Source: Liolophura sinensis (taxonomy: Eukaryota > Mollusca > Polyplacophora > Chitonida > Chitonidae). From it: a stretch of 60,000 nt of DNA. Below, piece by piece: positions 14,201-29,200 of this stretch (the stretch's first letter is position 1; every line of letters starts with the position of its first letter). Made by a program: the position numbers and the translations under genes. The notes under the pieces are model-generated. The model did not search any database. It saw only the letters and a program-made list of their open reading frames with translations, and was not told the DNA's origin. The stretch spans positions 55,045,187-55,105,186 of the forward strand of contig NC_088301.1 in NCBI RefSeq assembly GCF_032854445.1, read 5' to 3'.

Positions 14201-17200
14201 CACTTTGGGATCAGTAGATCCAGGGTCAATCCTGGGTTGGGCCTAAGGCTTTAAAAGGGGAAGTTGTAACTTCCTCGCATTAAGGGGATAGTGCAACGAC
14301 TGGCTGACTTGTATCAGTATAATGGCTTGGGCGGGGCAGCTTCAGTAAGTCGTTTTAGTGAAGTAGCACTAGCAAACAGAGCGGTGGAAATCCGTCCTGC
14401 AACTAGGAGGCACAACTCACTCACTACTATAGACAATTATTAGGATGTTAGAATGTTTGAAAATGTTTAAAATTGTGCTAAGGAAGTATGTTTGGCAAAC
14501 ATCAGAACTTTTGAAAAAACAAAGATATAATCAAGGATAAAGTTTTAAATTATCTTAATCCAGAAATATTAAACACAAATATATAAAGATCTAAGGCATT
14601 CAACTGTTAAAATTGTTAATAGTTTCTATATAAGATGCCATAAATTAATGTATATGTTGAACTTTGTATTAAAATCTATCTCAAAGGTTCAAACTAATGC
14701 AATGAGAACTGAAATAAGCAAGAGCAAAAGCCAAAATATTTGGTCAGCAAAGTATCAGGGTGCATGAGTGCTTGGGGTTTAATGATGTACTTAACAATTT
14801 CTCAGTCATATGACGACAAGCAAACGTATCGGAAATAGCAAATCAGTGCTACACAACTAAATGTCCAAGTACCTTGTGATGTGCACATGTAAGAGAAATC
14901 ATGAGTTTGTTTATTTGTGTAATCTGTGGTGATGTAAAATGCCGTTTGAAACAAGCATCCAAAGGACCCAGGCCTCTTACCAACGGGGCATTGTTTAAAA
15001 GGGGATGAAAAACATATTGCTTGATAATTAGGAGATACTGTGTACTTCTTAAAAACGCCTGACACAAAATATGTGAGTTTCAAAAGCTTCTTTTGCTTAC
15101 TGCAGAAGGAGTTGATTACACAAAACAATATATGCTCAGTTGCAGATGGATCAACACCCGTCATTCCCAAACACTCTCATCTCTTTGGTTTGGGTACAAA
15201 ATGGAATAATCACTCAATCAGGTATTCCGGGGAACATTTTGGAGAAAGACTCACCTTTTCCCTATAAGAGCCACCACTACTATTAACACCACACCTGGAG
15301 CCACAAGGCCTGCAACAATTCCGGCTGTAATATTGGTGTCTTTCTTGCTTGATACCATGTCTGGGTCTGTAATTAATAAGCATTCATGTTTCACAAAAGT
15401 TAAGTTAGAGGAAAATCGAAAGATCAGAAAAGTAAGTTATCAGCCCTATCCACGTCCCGCAGATGAGGGCTACCCACTAGATCTGATAATCTTCAAAGCA
15501 TGGTGTATCAAGAACTTACCTGTCAGTTTGACACAGACAGGTTGAGATGCTTTACCAAGGTAAAGAGTCTTGGAGAAAATGCTGTTTGTTATACCAGAAA
15601 CTGTCACCTCATATTTGCGGTTTGTCTGCAGGTCTTGTAATATATGCTGTTAAAAAGAACAATGTGGAGTTTGTAACAAGGGTGATATAATTTATAAATG
15701 ACCTAAAACTATAATACTGTAAAACTACATGTACAATACTGTAAAACTAAATCCTGTATCATTTCATTAATGTCTCTACTGCTGTGAGCCTTTGTTAAGA
15801 AAATTTCTTGCTTTTCAAACTGTGAAAGGTTTGATGATTGTTATATTATTGTTTTTTCTTTGCTTGTTTTTTTTTTCTTTTCTTTTTTACATCTTCAGGT
15901 AAAATGTGTGAACATGTGAGATAACCCATTCAAAACAAACAAAAAAAAAACTGTGAAAAGACTATGTTTGCAATAACAGAAATCCATGATATTTGCACTC
16001 ACCCAGCATTGTCTTTAACTGGGAACTAAATGGTGGTTTACTGGCAGGATTCAAGACATTCTGTATACTAGATTTACAGTGAAACTTTAACCTTTTCAAC
16101 TACTTAAGCACTTTTTCAGTGGAATGTATGCATACAATTATTATTAATACGACACTGATAATGATTTGGTTGTATTACTAAAGATGCAAGCTTCATAGAA
16201 CTGTGGAAATTATTTTTCTACACCCTGTAGTTCTCTCAGACTGTTACAAAACACTGGTTGAAGAGGTGGTTGAAAACGTTAAAGAATTAGGGTAGCTTTC
16301 TAACATGTGAGCATAAAAGCTCCTCTTACCTCAGTGACAAATCCATCTGAGGTGTGTCTGGGATTATATCTCTTATCTCCTTCTGCCTTATACTCAATCA
16401 CATATTTATCAATCTGCTTGTAGACAATCTGAGGTCGCTCCCACTGAATGAAGACACTTTTAGGAGAGAGAACTGTGACATTGGATATCCGAGGGGCACT
16501 TGGCTCTGAAAAGAAATACAAACAACTTTTAGTACCTTATCAGCCGGCCAGCAAAAAACATCAATATATTTTTTAAATACATGTATTTTATTTTTCTGTA
16601 CTTTAATTGTACATTTATACAGTCAAAAGCTAATAAATTACTTGCCAAAGATTGGAATTTCACATAAATAAATTGCAACATAAGAAATCAAAGCTCAGAG
16701 ATTTTATAACAAGGGTCACAAGGAACTCAACAGCTTTAAACACAATGAGAGAGATTCAATGACACCTTCCCACTTTCGACCGGAGAGGGAGCCAGCATGA
16801 GCTGGACTTGAACTCACAGCGACCCCATTGGTGAGAGACTTCTGGGTCATTACGCAGTGCTAGCGCGCTAACCAACTGAGCCACAGAGGCCCCCTTAAAA
16901 TATAAAGCCCTTTCCAAACATGCATAAACATATACTGTAACCTTGAGTAAAGTTCAGGCATTGACTATGTTGCAATATTTTGCCTTGTCCTGTCTGCATT
17001 TGGTAATCTGAGAATGTATTAGAACATTCATATAACTATTAAACATTCTCACAATGTCACCATCAAATATGCCAAAAGATGATGTAGAGTGAAGCACTGG
17101 TTGCCTTGTCATGATACGTACTGTCTCATTAAAGAAAGATGGAATTCAGTGACTTAAATCTTACTAACTCTGTAGTCACTATAAGTAAGAATACATACAG

Positions 17201-20200
17201 CATACATACAAGATAACTATTAACTTACCGTCTACATCTGTTAGAGCTGGGTACATATCTGAATACTCCCCTCTGCCCGCCACTGTTGAGGCAGCCACTT
17301 TAATCTGATACTGTGTGTATGGTTCTAAAGGGAAAAAATGGCTTGTTTAACATTTACATTGAGCTGCAACTTTTGTTTGAGGGTACGCAAAGAGTTTTTA
17401 TTGTAAAAATCATTACTACAGAGTAATGACAAAGCTCACTAAGGTAAAAAAAGAACCACAGAAAATATGTTCAGTTCATAAGATCAGACTACTTATTGGA
17501 AATGGCATTCATGTTTTTGTGTCAGAACAATTACTTGGGTACATGTACTGACCAAGGTCATCAATCCTAGCCAACATGGGGTTCGTCAGGGCGCCGGTGA
17601 GTAAACGATTAAGAGTTGTGCCATTCTGAATCCAACGCAGTTCGTAGCCTCGTAATTTACCATTGAGAACATCAGGTGGTTCCCAGTGTATAAGAAAGGA
17701 GTTGGGAGTTCTCTCGGAGACATGGGTAATTCGAGGTTTGCCTGGAACTTTAGCAAAAATACAACTTCTAAAGCCAAAATCTTTCACTATGAATCATGTT
17801 TATACCACTCCAGTACATCAGGTCTGAAAGTAGCACACATTGTGACACAAGTGAATAATAAAATTCCTTCAACCAACAAAGCATAGCCTGCACTGTACTT
17901 CGCCCATCAATATATAGTGGATCCATTTTGCCCATCAATGTATAGTGGATTCATTTTGACAACCAATGTATAGTGGATTCATTTTGACAACCAATGTATA
18001 GTGGATTCATTTTTCCAATCAATATATAGTGAATTCATTTTGCCCATCAATGTATAGTAGATCCACTTTGCCAACCAATGTATAGTGAATTCATTTTGCC
18101 CATCAATGTATAGTGGATTCACTTTTCCAATCAATATATAGTGAATTGATTTTGCCCATCAATGTATAGTGGATTCATTTTTCCAATCAATGTATAGTGA
18201 ATTCATTTTGCCCATCAATGTATAGTGGATTCACTTTTCCAATCAATATATAGTGAATTGATTTTGCCCATCAATGTATAGTAGATCCACTTTGCCAACC
18301 AATGTATAGTGGATTCATTTTGCCCATCAATGTATAGTGGATTCATTTTGCCCATCAATGTATAGTGGATTCATTTTGCCCATCAATGTATAGTGGATCC
18401 ACTTTGCCCATCAATGTATAGTGGATCCATTTCACCTATCAATATATATTGGATTCATTTTCCCACTCAATGTATAGTGGATCCACTTTGCCAACCAATG
18501 TATAGTGGATTCATTCTGCCAACTAATGTAGAGTGGATTCATTTTCCCAATCAATATATAAAGGATCGATTTTGCCAACGAATGTATAGTGCATTCATTT
18601 CATCCCCCGTGCACAACATGATTATTGTGTTCACTGTGCATTTGTAACAGTTATAACAGGTCTATAGGTGAGAACTAGTGAACATCTAGTAAAAACACTC
18701 AAACTTTGTGCTCTAATGAATTTTCACCTATCTATAAAATATGCTGTATAACTTTAAATAAACACGTAATCCACAAACACATGTGCACATAAATATGTCC
18801 AAAACACAACCATGTTTGTCCAATCCTATTTAACAGGATCTGCATACATTTCAATGATCAGAAATTCACAGGAAAGGCCAACTTACTTCCCTCTGCTGTT
18901 TTGAGAATAGCTCTGGAACTGGGACTTTCGCCCATATCATTCTGCGCAGATAACTGTATCTGATAATCAGTGTAAGGCTTCAGGTCTGTGATCACAGCCG
19001 ACTGAAAAGCACACCAGATGAATCACTGTCAAACGCATATCATAGAGACAACAAGGGAAAAAAATATTAACACATCAACTCAGAAACAAAAGCCTAAGAG
19101 TAGCTTTTCGTAATTCATCAAAAAACTTGATGAAACACATGTAAATGTACCATTCAACAACTGAGTTACTTCATAACTTCTGCATTCCAATGGAATATGA
19201 GAAAAACAATTTTTTACCCCTGGTCCAAGGAGTCCATTTCAGGATGACTAAATAAGTTTATCAACACATCAACTCACAAGTGTATAGCAACAGGACATGT
19301 TACCATGCAGACTGATGGCTAGAACTTACTGTTTGGTTTGGGTCCTGTATCGTGTTCACCTGTACCTCCTTTGCCCCAAGTATCCCATACACAATCTGGT
19401 AACTCTTCAACACCCCATTCACATTCTCTGGTTTTAGTGGCTTCCATACTAGCTCAATCGTGCTGTTAGTTGGGCTTTTTATATCTGTTATCTGTGGAGC
19501 GGCACCAGGCTCTACAATACAAAGAATGTTGCCACCGGCACTGTAATTCTTCAACCATTTCACATGTAGGCAAGGTGTTCACACAAGCATATTTTCTGTA
19601 CAGACTGATGCAATTATACTCTTTGTGAAGCCTTGAAGTCGGCCAGCCCTTCCAATGTAGTTTTTCTCTTCAAAATATAATTACAATGGGGCATAAATTG
19701 CACTGGAAGTAGCTGTTTCATATGCATATAGAATGAGGAACTAGGGTAATATGGATATGGATTACGCGTGTAAGCAAGACAGTCATAATTCTGTCCACAG
19801 TCAGATGAAATATCATATACCATATGTCATGTGTGCAAATCGGTTTAGACATGCAAAACCTCTAACTTCCTTATATTGGTATTTATCTCAGCCCTTTTTA
19901 ACCCTTCCATATTTACAGTATGCAGCACTGAATCAGTGTGGCAAATGCTCTTACTTTCAGATTTGGTGTACGTGTAATCTGTGGGTTCACTTGGTGGACC
20001 TTTTCCAACAATGTTCCTGGCCGATACACGCACCTGGTACCGCGTATAGGGAAACAACTCACGTATTGTGAGGCGCGATGTACCCTTTGGAACCATTAAC
20101 TGTCGTCCATCGCTCCATGATGGACTGCCGATTCGACCTGCACATTATCAATCATTAGTTTATTTCAAAGATCTTGAGACTGGAAAAAGCATTGATAATA

Positions 20201-23200
20201 AAAAAATTTTTTTGCAATTCAAAACTATTTTCGGATCTTTTATGGTAAATATAATTATTTTTTTCATGGTAACAGAAATATTTGCATTCATCAAGTTCAC
20301 ACACAGCTTGCTCTCTTTATTTCTGAGAACGTGACATTCAGGTGTCCTATCCATTCAGAAGTTTATAAGAAACACAGGATGGTTAAAGGTCTGTATTGCT
20401 GCAACTTCCTGGCCAGTGACTAATGCCATCGCTTGTCTGAATCCAGCTCTCACTGTTTCTGTGTACATGTAAGTCAAGAGGTTTGTCATGTAGGTGACAA
20501 AAGTTGATGGTTTACTTCAAGGCTCTCCCATTTCCTTCTACCTGTAAAACTGACTGGCACCATGTACATGTAAGTTGCAAATTCTTCATGATCTCCTGAT
20601 TAATAAAACAACAATCAAATAATTAAATAAAACAAAACAAGGCCAGATCAAGCCCAGACAGTCTAAGAACCTACCTGATCTGAATGAAAAAGGTAGTGAT
20701 AGGGCTGTTGTTGTCATTAATGTCGAGTGACCAGGTCACTACCATTGAGCGGGACTTAATGTCGGTTATGTTTGGCTTGTCTGGGGCAGCAGGAACATCT
20801 GTGAACCAAAAAAATTATCATACACTTCTCATCACAAGGTTCATACTTGTGAACATGCAACCATCACAGTGAAAATTGTTTTCAAGCACATGTGAGCAGA
20901 GTTATTATACAAAGACATATGTTGTTCATACTCTGTTTCCTCGTGCATTTTGCACACAGAACAGATAAACATCAAGACCATTCTTGCAGGGACAATATCG
21001 CTTCACAATTACATAAAAACATATGTATACTTCTACTTGGGTACCAAATAGAATATGTCAAAATGTTACATGTGCATCATCATTAATATTAATGAAAAAT
21101 GTGAAAGTAGTCATAATGAGGCTTTGAAATCAAACAGGCTTGCCTATTATTTACTGAACACATATCATATATCTCATGCTGGAGAACCAATATAAATTTA
21201 CTCTGTTGGTCATCAGAGTAAGAGACAAATCAACAGTCAGTCATCCATACGTAACCAAGCAATACCCAACAACACTTTTTTGGATGGCAGGCATTGGGAA
21301 GTACAAATACATGTATATGGAAATATGTATCTTCTGGTTTGCCTTCAAACCCTTATTTACAGTCCAATGCACCCATGCATGCAAACAATAAAATGTATAT
21401 ATAATATTGTAATATGCAAAAAGATAGAAACAATATAATGAAAGAGTGGAAAGGGTCTACATGTCTACACATATACACATGATCAGTAGATACTTAATAA
21501 AAAGGGTGAAAATAAACAGACAAGATAAATATTCATTATTCTTGGCATGTACATGTAGTTTCTTTCTTCTCATAATGTACATCCTAGTGACACATCAAAC
21601 TATCTGCTTAAAATCAGGAGCATGCATATAGCTCTGAGCAACACGTATATGTAAAGAACATACACAGACCCTGCTTTTCAATAAATGAAATGCACTTGTG
21701 AGTAGGGAATGAAACTGGTATGCATGCTTCGTGATATACACCACCAACAACTAATGATTTTGTCAAAGCACATTCACAGATATCGTCTGGACATGTTTTA
21801 TCTTCAACATCTTGCTTTTAGTTCTTCTGGCAACACTGAGCTCACAAAAAGACTATCAAATGAGGGGCCGACTATCCAGTTCAAACGCAAATCCATTATG
21901 TACAAAGGATTCCCTGAAAACACGAAGCATTTTAAATCCAATATCCCACGTCCTTGTACACTTCAATGATTTTCAAGAGCTCCTAGTAACAACTGATACA
22001 TGAGAAGATCCCAGTGTAGGCAGTTCAGTCTTAAACTGTCAACACTTCTACTAAACATACTCTCCATCACTCAGGGTTTTCCATATACATCAGCCACGCA
22101 CTGTTATTCAAACACCTTTACTGGGAAATGTAAGCAAACCTGTTTAAAAGTGGAGTAATCTTCTCCATTTACAGTCATGACCGTGGCTTACCTCAAAAAG
22201 CATAGTCTTAACATATATACACATAGATGAACATGAATCTATGCATATACCTACTGTAAACTGTTTATGTTAACAAACATGTCCATAAAGTAAGTTCTAA
22301 CCGATAGTGAAAAAGTAATAAACAAGACACACATAAACTTTAGACCCTTGACATAATATGTTAACATGAAAAGACTCCACAGTACCCCAGACTTAACAAC
22401 ACAGTTTATATTGAACACCTGGTATACAATGACTTGTCACACAGCTATTTATGCAGCTTGTTAGCAAATTTACATCAAATGGCACGGTGCCTCACTTGAC
22501 TGTATGCAAAAAAATCACATTAAACATGGGCATAATTTCTATGTATATGCATGCATGTTCCGACAGGATTAAACAAATTTCCATAGTTTATGCATTTTCA
22601 CAATACTTATACAATTAACACAAGAGAATATCATGCTGTTTGCAGATAAGAAATCTGCTGGCAGGCAGTGACTTTGTCTTATCACTTAACATCATCAACT
22701 TATTTTAAAACATCTTATCAAAAAATCTGATAAGACACACATGTAACCATGGAAATGGATTCATGTCATTAAAAATTAACCACCACAAGGAATCACACAG
22801 GAGCACACACAAAGAGTCTGTTGAAAACTCTGTCATCTGGTGTGTTATAGTTGCTTCTGCTTTCACTGTAAAAAGAAATGCTTTCCACACACTACTGAGG
22901 TTCTACCATAAGGACATAGAAATTAATGAAACAAATATCACAAAAAAACACGGTTGTCTCCCTTTACAGACAGACAACAGTAATGACAAATATTCACATG
23001 AAAACAAGACTACAAATTTATTTACAGAGGCACATGAAGCGATGTGGATAGAAAAACTAATTCCATCAACATTAAACCATGACGTATCCCACACATTTAT
23101 AACACTCTAAATTTATTTTTTTCCAACACTGATTAAGTTGAGGCAATAGTGACTTTTCCATGTACAGTAACAATGCTTAAAAACTCTTATATTTCACAAA

Positions 23201-26200
23201 TACAGCTATCCAATAATTTGATCATATGAAATGACATATTAGATATACAGTATGTGTGCTTATTTTAGCACTTCACACATACAAAACATTGAAATATATA
23301 CACAAGAACAATGTTCCTAGAAATAGGAAAAACCTAAATAAAGAATTGGAAATGGCTTCTCCTCCAGAAATATAGCACAGTACTGTTTTCTACAAATGAG
23401 ATGAACTGCACAGGTAAGAAAATTGCATTACATATCCTGATTACCAATGTTCTAAGTACACTTTACTAGCCACTGTCGTAAAAGTGAAATATATGGTATA
23501 AAACAATACCAAATAGTAAATAACTTATATGCAATGCAATATATGCAGATTTATTACCTTCTCTTCAAAACTGATACTTTCTGTTCCTAAAGTGGACCAT
23601 CCCCAACAAAAATGACAAAGGTTGTACTAAGCCTACGCCAATTACATCTCTCCCTCCCCTAACTCCCCTCCCAACATGTATCTCTGCCTGTCCGCCCTCA
23701 CACCCTTCAGAATGAAGCGACCACTTAACCTTGTTAAAGTCCGGTTTAACAAACTTCCTACAGATGTAGAAAATGCCCAAAAAATACACTTCGCAGGTCA
23801 AAATGTTTGGTCATTCACTTGTTTTAAAGAGTTCAAAATAAAAATGATGACCTCAAATGGAGCCCACACCATCAATAAGAAGACTGTACCATGAAAATAT
23901 TCAGAATTTTACACACACAAATGATTGTTTGGAGCATTTATCCACTTCCATTTTCTTTTGGAAGATTTTAAATGGAATTCAATACATTTAACACCTCTAG
24001 ATCATATTTTTGTTGAAGTCATCATATTAAAGAGCTCAAAATATCAAACATTTTGACACCTGCACTTACATGTGTGCATATCACTGAAAATCACTGCAAA
24101 AAAAAAAATGTCAATTTATGGTGGAGTTTGATATCTAATTAATGCATGCTTACCTTGTACCAAAAGGATCTTGGTACTATTCTCTTCCAAAATGGACCGA
24201 TCATCTGGTTTGAGAACGGGCATCACAACCTTACATGTATAGTTCCCAGAGTCATTTATGGCCAGGTCAGTCAAATTCAGTCCGGCCGTATCTATGGAAA
24301 GACGCAATGACAGAGTTTGGTCCGCAAACGCCTTCTTCTTGGTACTTGGAGTGAACGATACCATAAAAGCTCCATCTTTATACCACATGATCCCGCCACT
24401 TTTGTTATTGGTCATCACACGACACGGAATGAATACACTGCCTTCTGCCTTCCCAATTATCTTGACAGGTTCTGTTAAGAATAAACAGAGATTTTAACAA
24501 ACATGCTCTTCTCATTGAAACATCTTCTACATATATAATTACTTGATCTTTCTTTATGCCTAGAGTATTTCTCTTACATGTAATATGACTGAAATCAAGT
24601 CTACGATTACAGGACGCAAGGTAGTGACGATTAGAAAAGCATGGCAGACCTTAATAGTTCAGGCCCTGACCAAACTTGTGCTAATGCTGGATATGACCCT
24701 GTGACCGCATTCGTCAAGGGCTAATGGACTTCAACTACAAGTCAATAGTCTAATGGCAACATTTTAATGCATTTATTTGCACTGATATGTGCACATACAC
24801 ACTAGAACTGAACAAATCCCAAATTAGTTATTTTAAACCCATATGTATGTAACTAAAATGAAACATGATAACTTCTCGCCTGCAAGCTGTACATGCAACT
24901 GTAGTTTAAACTCACACAAAAATACCACAAATTATTCTATTTCCTCTCTCATGCAAAACAGCTTATATATGCAATATTCATCAAATTAACTTTAAAACTT
25001 TTTCGAGGAACATACAGCAAATGCTGAGCTAACGTATCAATATCCTCCAATGCAAAAGGCAGAATAAAAAGTACTTAAAGACTCATTACAACTGCACTAT
25101 TATTTCCCTAATTAAAATATCAAACTAAAAGTATTAAAAATACATGAAACCTTCTTCTTTGGACCCCCCCCCCCCCCACCTCCTCCTTCTATTCCCTCTT
25201 GAAACCACAGTAATACATTAGTAACAGGTACTGAGCTCAGGCGTTCAGGATCAGTGCAGGAGGAGTGTCATGAGGGTGAACTATACATCTAACAAGGAGT
25301 GTTAGCCAACAGAGGTTAGTCGCACTGGCCTGTGAGCGCCAGGATACACCAGCTATTAATACTTCAAGCATTGCAGAAATGACTTCATCTTGTGACACCT
25401 GAGGTGTATATAAAGTGAATGAGCAAACACTAAAGCTATACCACAGGCTTCCTGTAGTACCACTTATACATCTTACATAATACATTGCATGTAATAGTGA
25501 AACTACTACCATTTACCATCATTAAAACAGGCCTCTCCATCATCTCATAATAGCCACAAAAAAGTGATGAAATACTGATTCACAATGAAGCCTTCATTTT
25601 TCAGATTTATACTACAAGTGCATTATGTGAATCCACTATTACCTTATTAGAAAACCATACAACAGTGTAACCAAACATGTGCTGCTATATGAATGTCTGC
25701 TGCCCTGTACATTAATGTGTACGTTACACGTCTACATTATGTCATGATTTAAACCCGACATTATTATCTCTAACACTCCTTGAAACGCAACAGTTCTGCC
25801 TTAATTTAGATGAGAGTAAGCCACAAACAAAAATAGCATGGGGACAGAACGAGTGTATGACAAATTTCTGCACAATCATGAACCTTCACTTTTCAGATGT
25901 ACATGTTGACAGAGACCTTACGGGTCATGTGTTGGGTTAGTTAGCTATAATCTACTTTACACAGTAGTTTGTGTATCCACTAATCAGAGACAACTTTCGA
26001 GAGTGTTCTCAGAAGTACGAACATCTAGGGATAGGGTTGGGGAATATATGAGACTGTCCTAATAAAAAGAGTGTTCTCAGAAGTACAAACATCTAGGGAT
26101 AGGGTTGGGGAATATATGAGACTGTCCTAATAAATAGAGTGTTCTCAGAAGTACAAACATCTAGGGATAGGGTTGGGGAATATATGAGACTGTCCTAATA

Positions 26201-29200
26201 AATAGAGTGTTCTCAGAAGTACAAACATCTAGGGATAGGGTTGGGGAATATATGAGACTGTCCTAATAAATAGAGTGTCCAAAAGTATTAGTCGAATGAC
26301 ATTACATTAGAAACATGAATCGCTGACAATTTTTCTACTTGAGTACTTTCTACAAGACTCGTTAAAACATTGTTACTGGGGGACAAATCTACATACTGTG
26401 CTATACCTCGTGCACATTATATGAATGAAGTTTGCTTGCCACTGATAGCCTTTTTAACAGACAACAAAGTGACAAATCAACAAAATAACTTCGCTTTCAT
26501 GATTGTCAAGCTTCCATGTGCACAGAAAGTACAAAATTCAGGGGTTTCTTCTCTAAAACTTTTGAAAGTACTGTATGTGAGCAACTTCATGTGCATGCAC
26601 ATGTAACTTGGTAAAAAAATTGGGGACACATTTGTGACAGTGTTGTAGTGAATCACTTGTTGTAACCAAATTTGTTACAATGAGGGAGAGATGTATTTCT
26701 TCACTTTTACTTTTATTATTTGGTAAAACGATAAAAAATTAGCTAACTATATTTATTTATTTATTTAATGACTGGTGTTCAGGTGAAGACAACCCGGTTC
26801 CCAAGAAATGCATTTGTATGAAATGTACAAAAGAATGCCCGCAGCATTGTGGTTAACCCTGAGGGAAACCTTCATGGGTGTTGATAATAGGTATGTGGTT
26901 TCCAAGACAATTGTGCAAGTGGACAAATGTGTCCACCACAAATGAAAACTTACCGAAAACAGTTGGAGTTGTAGCCCGGACTCGAAATCATTTTTATTTA
27001 TGTAGTATATCCAGGGAAAATGGCCATCTAGTGACAACGGCGAAAATGGACAAATGTGAGTTGTGACACATCATCATCAGTGTATCTATGAATTAATACT
27101 CAATGTGGAAAACTGTTGGAGTTACAACTCGGACAAGAATTCATATCTATTTACATATTATACATAGGCAAAAAGTGAAATCTGGTAACCATGACAACTG
27201 CGGAAATGAACAAATATGAGTGGCGACACACCGTCATCTGTTTATGTATCCACCAAAAATTAAAACTCTATGTGGAAAACTGTTTGAGTTAGAGCCCGGA
27301 CACGAATATAGACAGACGAATATAGACAGACGGGCAGACAGAATGTCAAAATCGCTGTAACATAATACGCTCCACATATTAATGGCTGGGGTGTACAAAA
27401 TATTTCACTTACACAATGGAGGCCAGTGTTATAGTGGGACCTCCCAGGAAGCTACATGTAACTAAATAGCTGCAAAATAGTTATAATTCCCTAAATACCA
27501 CTCCATTTAATGCCATAATTCACCTTTGTTACCCTGCCTGTAAATTATTATATTTACTTTGTAAATTTGGTAAGTCTACTATAACAAATATATTCTGGTG
27601 TTTATACATGAATGTTCCGTAGTTTATATTTAAAAATATATAAAGGTGTAATTACACATTAACATGTGTGACAATACACAGCTACTGATCGCATATCATC
27701 ACCATCTTTTAATTATCGTGCCAAGATGAAGCTACATGTAGCACTGGGTACACCATCACAATGATAAAGCCATCAAACCTTTACTTTAACGTTCTTGACA
27801 GAAAAACTTGGGAAAAGAGAGGGAGTTAACACAAACTGGATGGAGTCAATTGCAGAATACCGCAGTGAGTAATTGGTAAATGAGGATGAGGAAAGGTTGT
27901 GGAATAGCCATTACCAACAAAGGTTCATGCAGCTTTATCCTGCAGTCCTCTTCAGTAGCCTGCCATTCCCACATACACATACTACTGGGTATCCTAGCTC
28001 CACTACACATATACATGTACATGCACTGAAAACTGGCCAAGTTGTTAAGTCAGGAAGCTGTCAAATACCCATTACAGACCACATAGGAGTCCCTGCTTAA
28101 TTATAGGACTTGACCCCCTTCTGTGTGTAAAGGGCTGCCACTACTGTATGGTCCTTGGCTAAACATGGGCACATTGCCTACCCCTACAGGGCTAATACAC
28201 CCAGACCAACAGACTCTGCTTGATACTCAAATCCCTACAGGCAACAGAACCTGAACAAGAGCTGAGAAATTAACAGCTCTGTGATTTCTTTGACTGTTGC
28301 CTAACCATATGGTATGATGTTCTTGCAACTTAAGGGCTTCAGTTAGACAAAGTTCTTAGACCCAGTCTTCCTGAGTCAAGTGCTCATGAATGACAAGACA
28401 TATGCAGATGACAAAGCAGTCCGTTTCAAGGTGATAATATTAGGACTGTACTGGTAAATCTATGGTTTGCCAATGCAAAGGCTTCACAACCTATTTTTGG
28501 TAGCCATTCTGGTGCACTGAAACCATACCAATATGACTGGCTCCAATACGGTTAAACTGTTCTACAAGGGTAACGATGTCACATGCCACCTTTATAAATA
28601 TAAGCACAAAAGCTAAGACAACCTTTCAATAAAAAAACAAAGTATAAATTTGTACTATTACATGAGTTTACAACTAATTGTCTCCTGAAACAGTGATTAT
28701 CCAAAAATGCAACATATGAACATATTAAGTACATATGTAACACTTTGTAAACTCTAAACTACATGTATGTTCATTTTAAACAACAAAACAACAATATATA
28801 TGAGTATAAATTTGTCCAGCACTGTGACAATGCTATCTTTTAGAAAAAAATGAAATGAGAACCACAGGCTACATCAAAACTAGCCTGAGATTTATAGAAA
28901 AACACTGAGATTTAAAGAGCCATACCAGCAACCCATGGAGATTACAAGTAAAAAACGTCAAAAGAATATTTCCAGGTGGTGACAATGATGAATTCAAAAT
29001 AACACCATATATAACTTCAGTAACAGAGGTGTAGTGGTCAAGTTCCTTGCTTTTCCATCGCTATGGCACACTAAAGCAGGAATTGTAAAATTTCCATGTA
29101 AAATTTTACGAACCAACATTCAATGTTGTTGTTGGAAAATGAATATTTTCAAACAAAAAATTTCAATAACAGAAATAACAGAACTCAATTTAGTTGCTGA

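Noticed and set aside
14176-14250. tRNA gene
   Set aside because: Good A and B boxes, but the cloverleaf is not intact and the body matches other SINE copies at 38.7 and 48.6 kb.
19751-20071. Plus-strand 106-residue open frame
   Set aside because: It overlaps the FNIII-1 exon of the phosphatase on the other strand and has no family motif.
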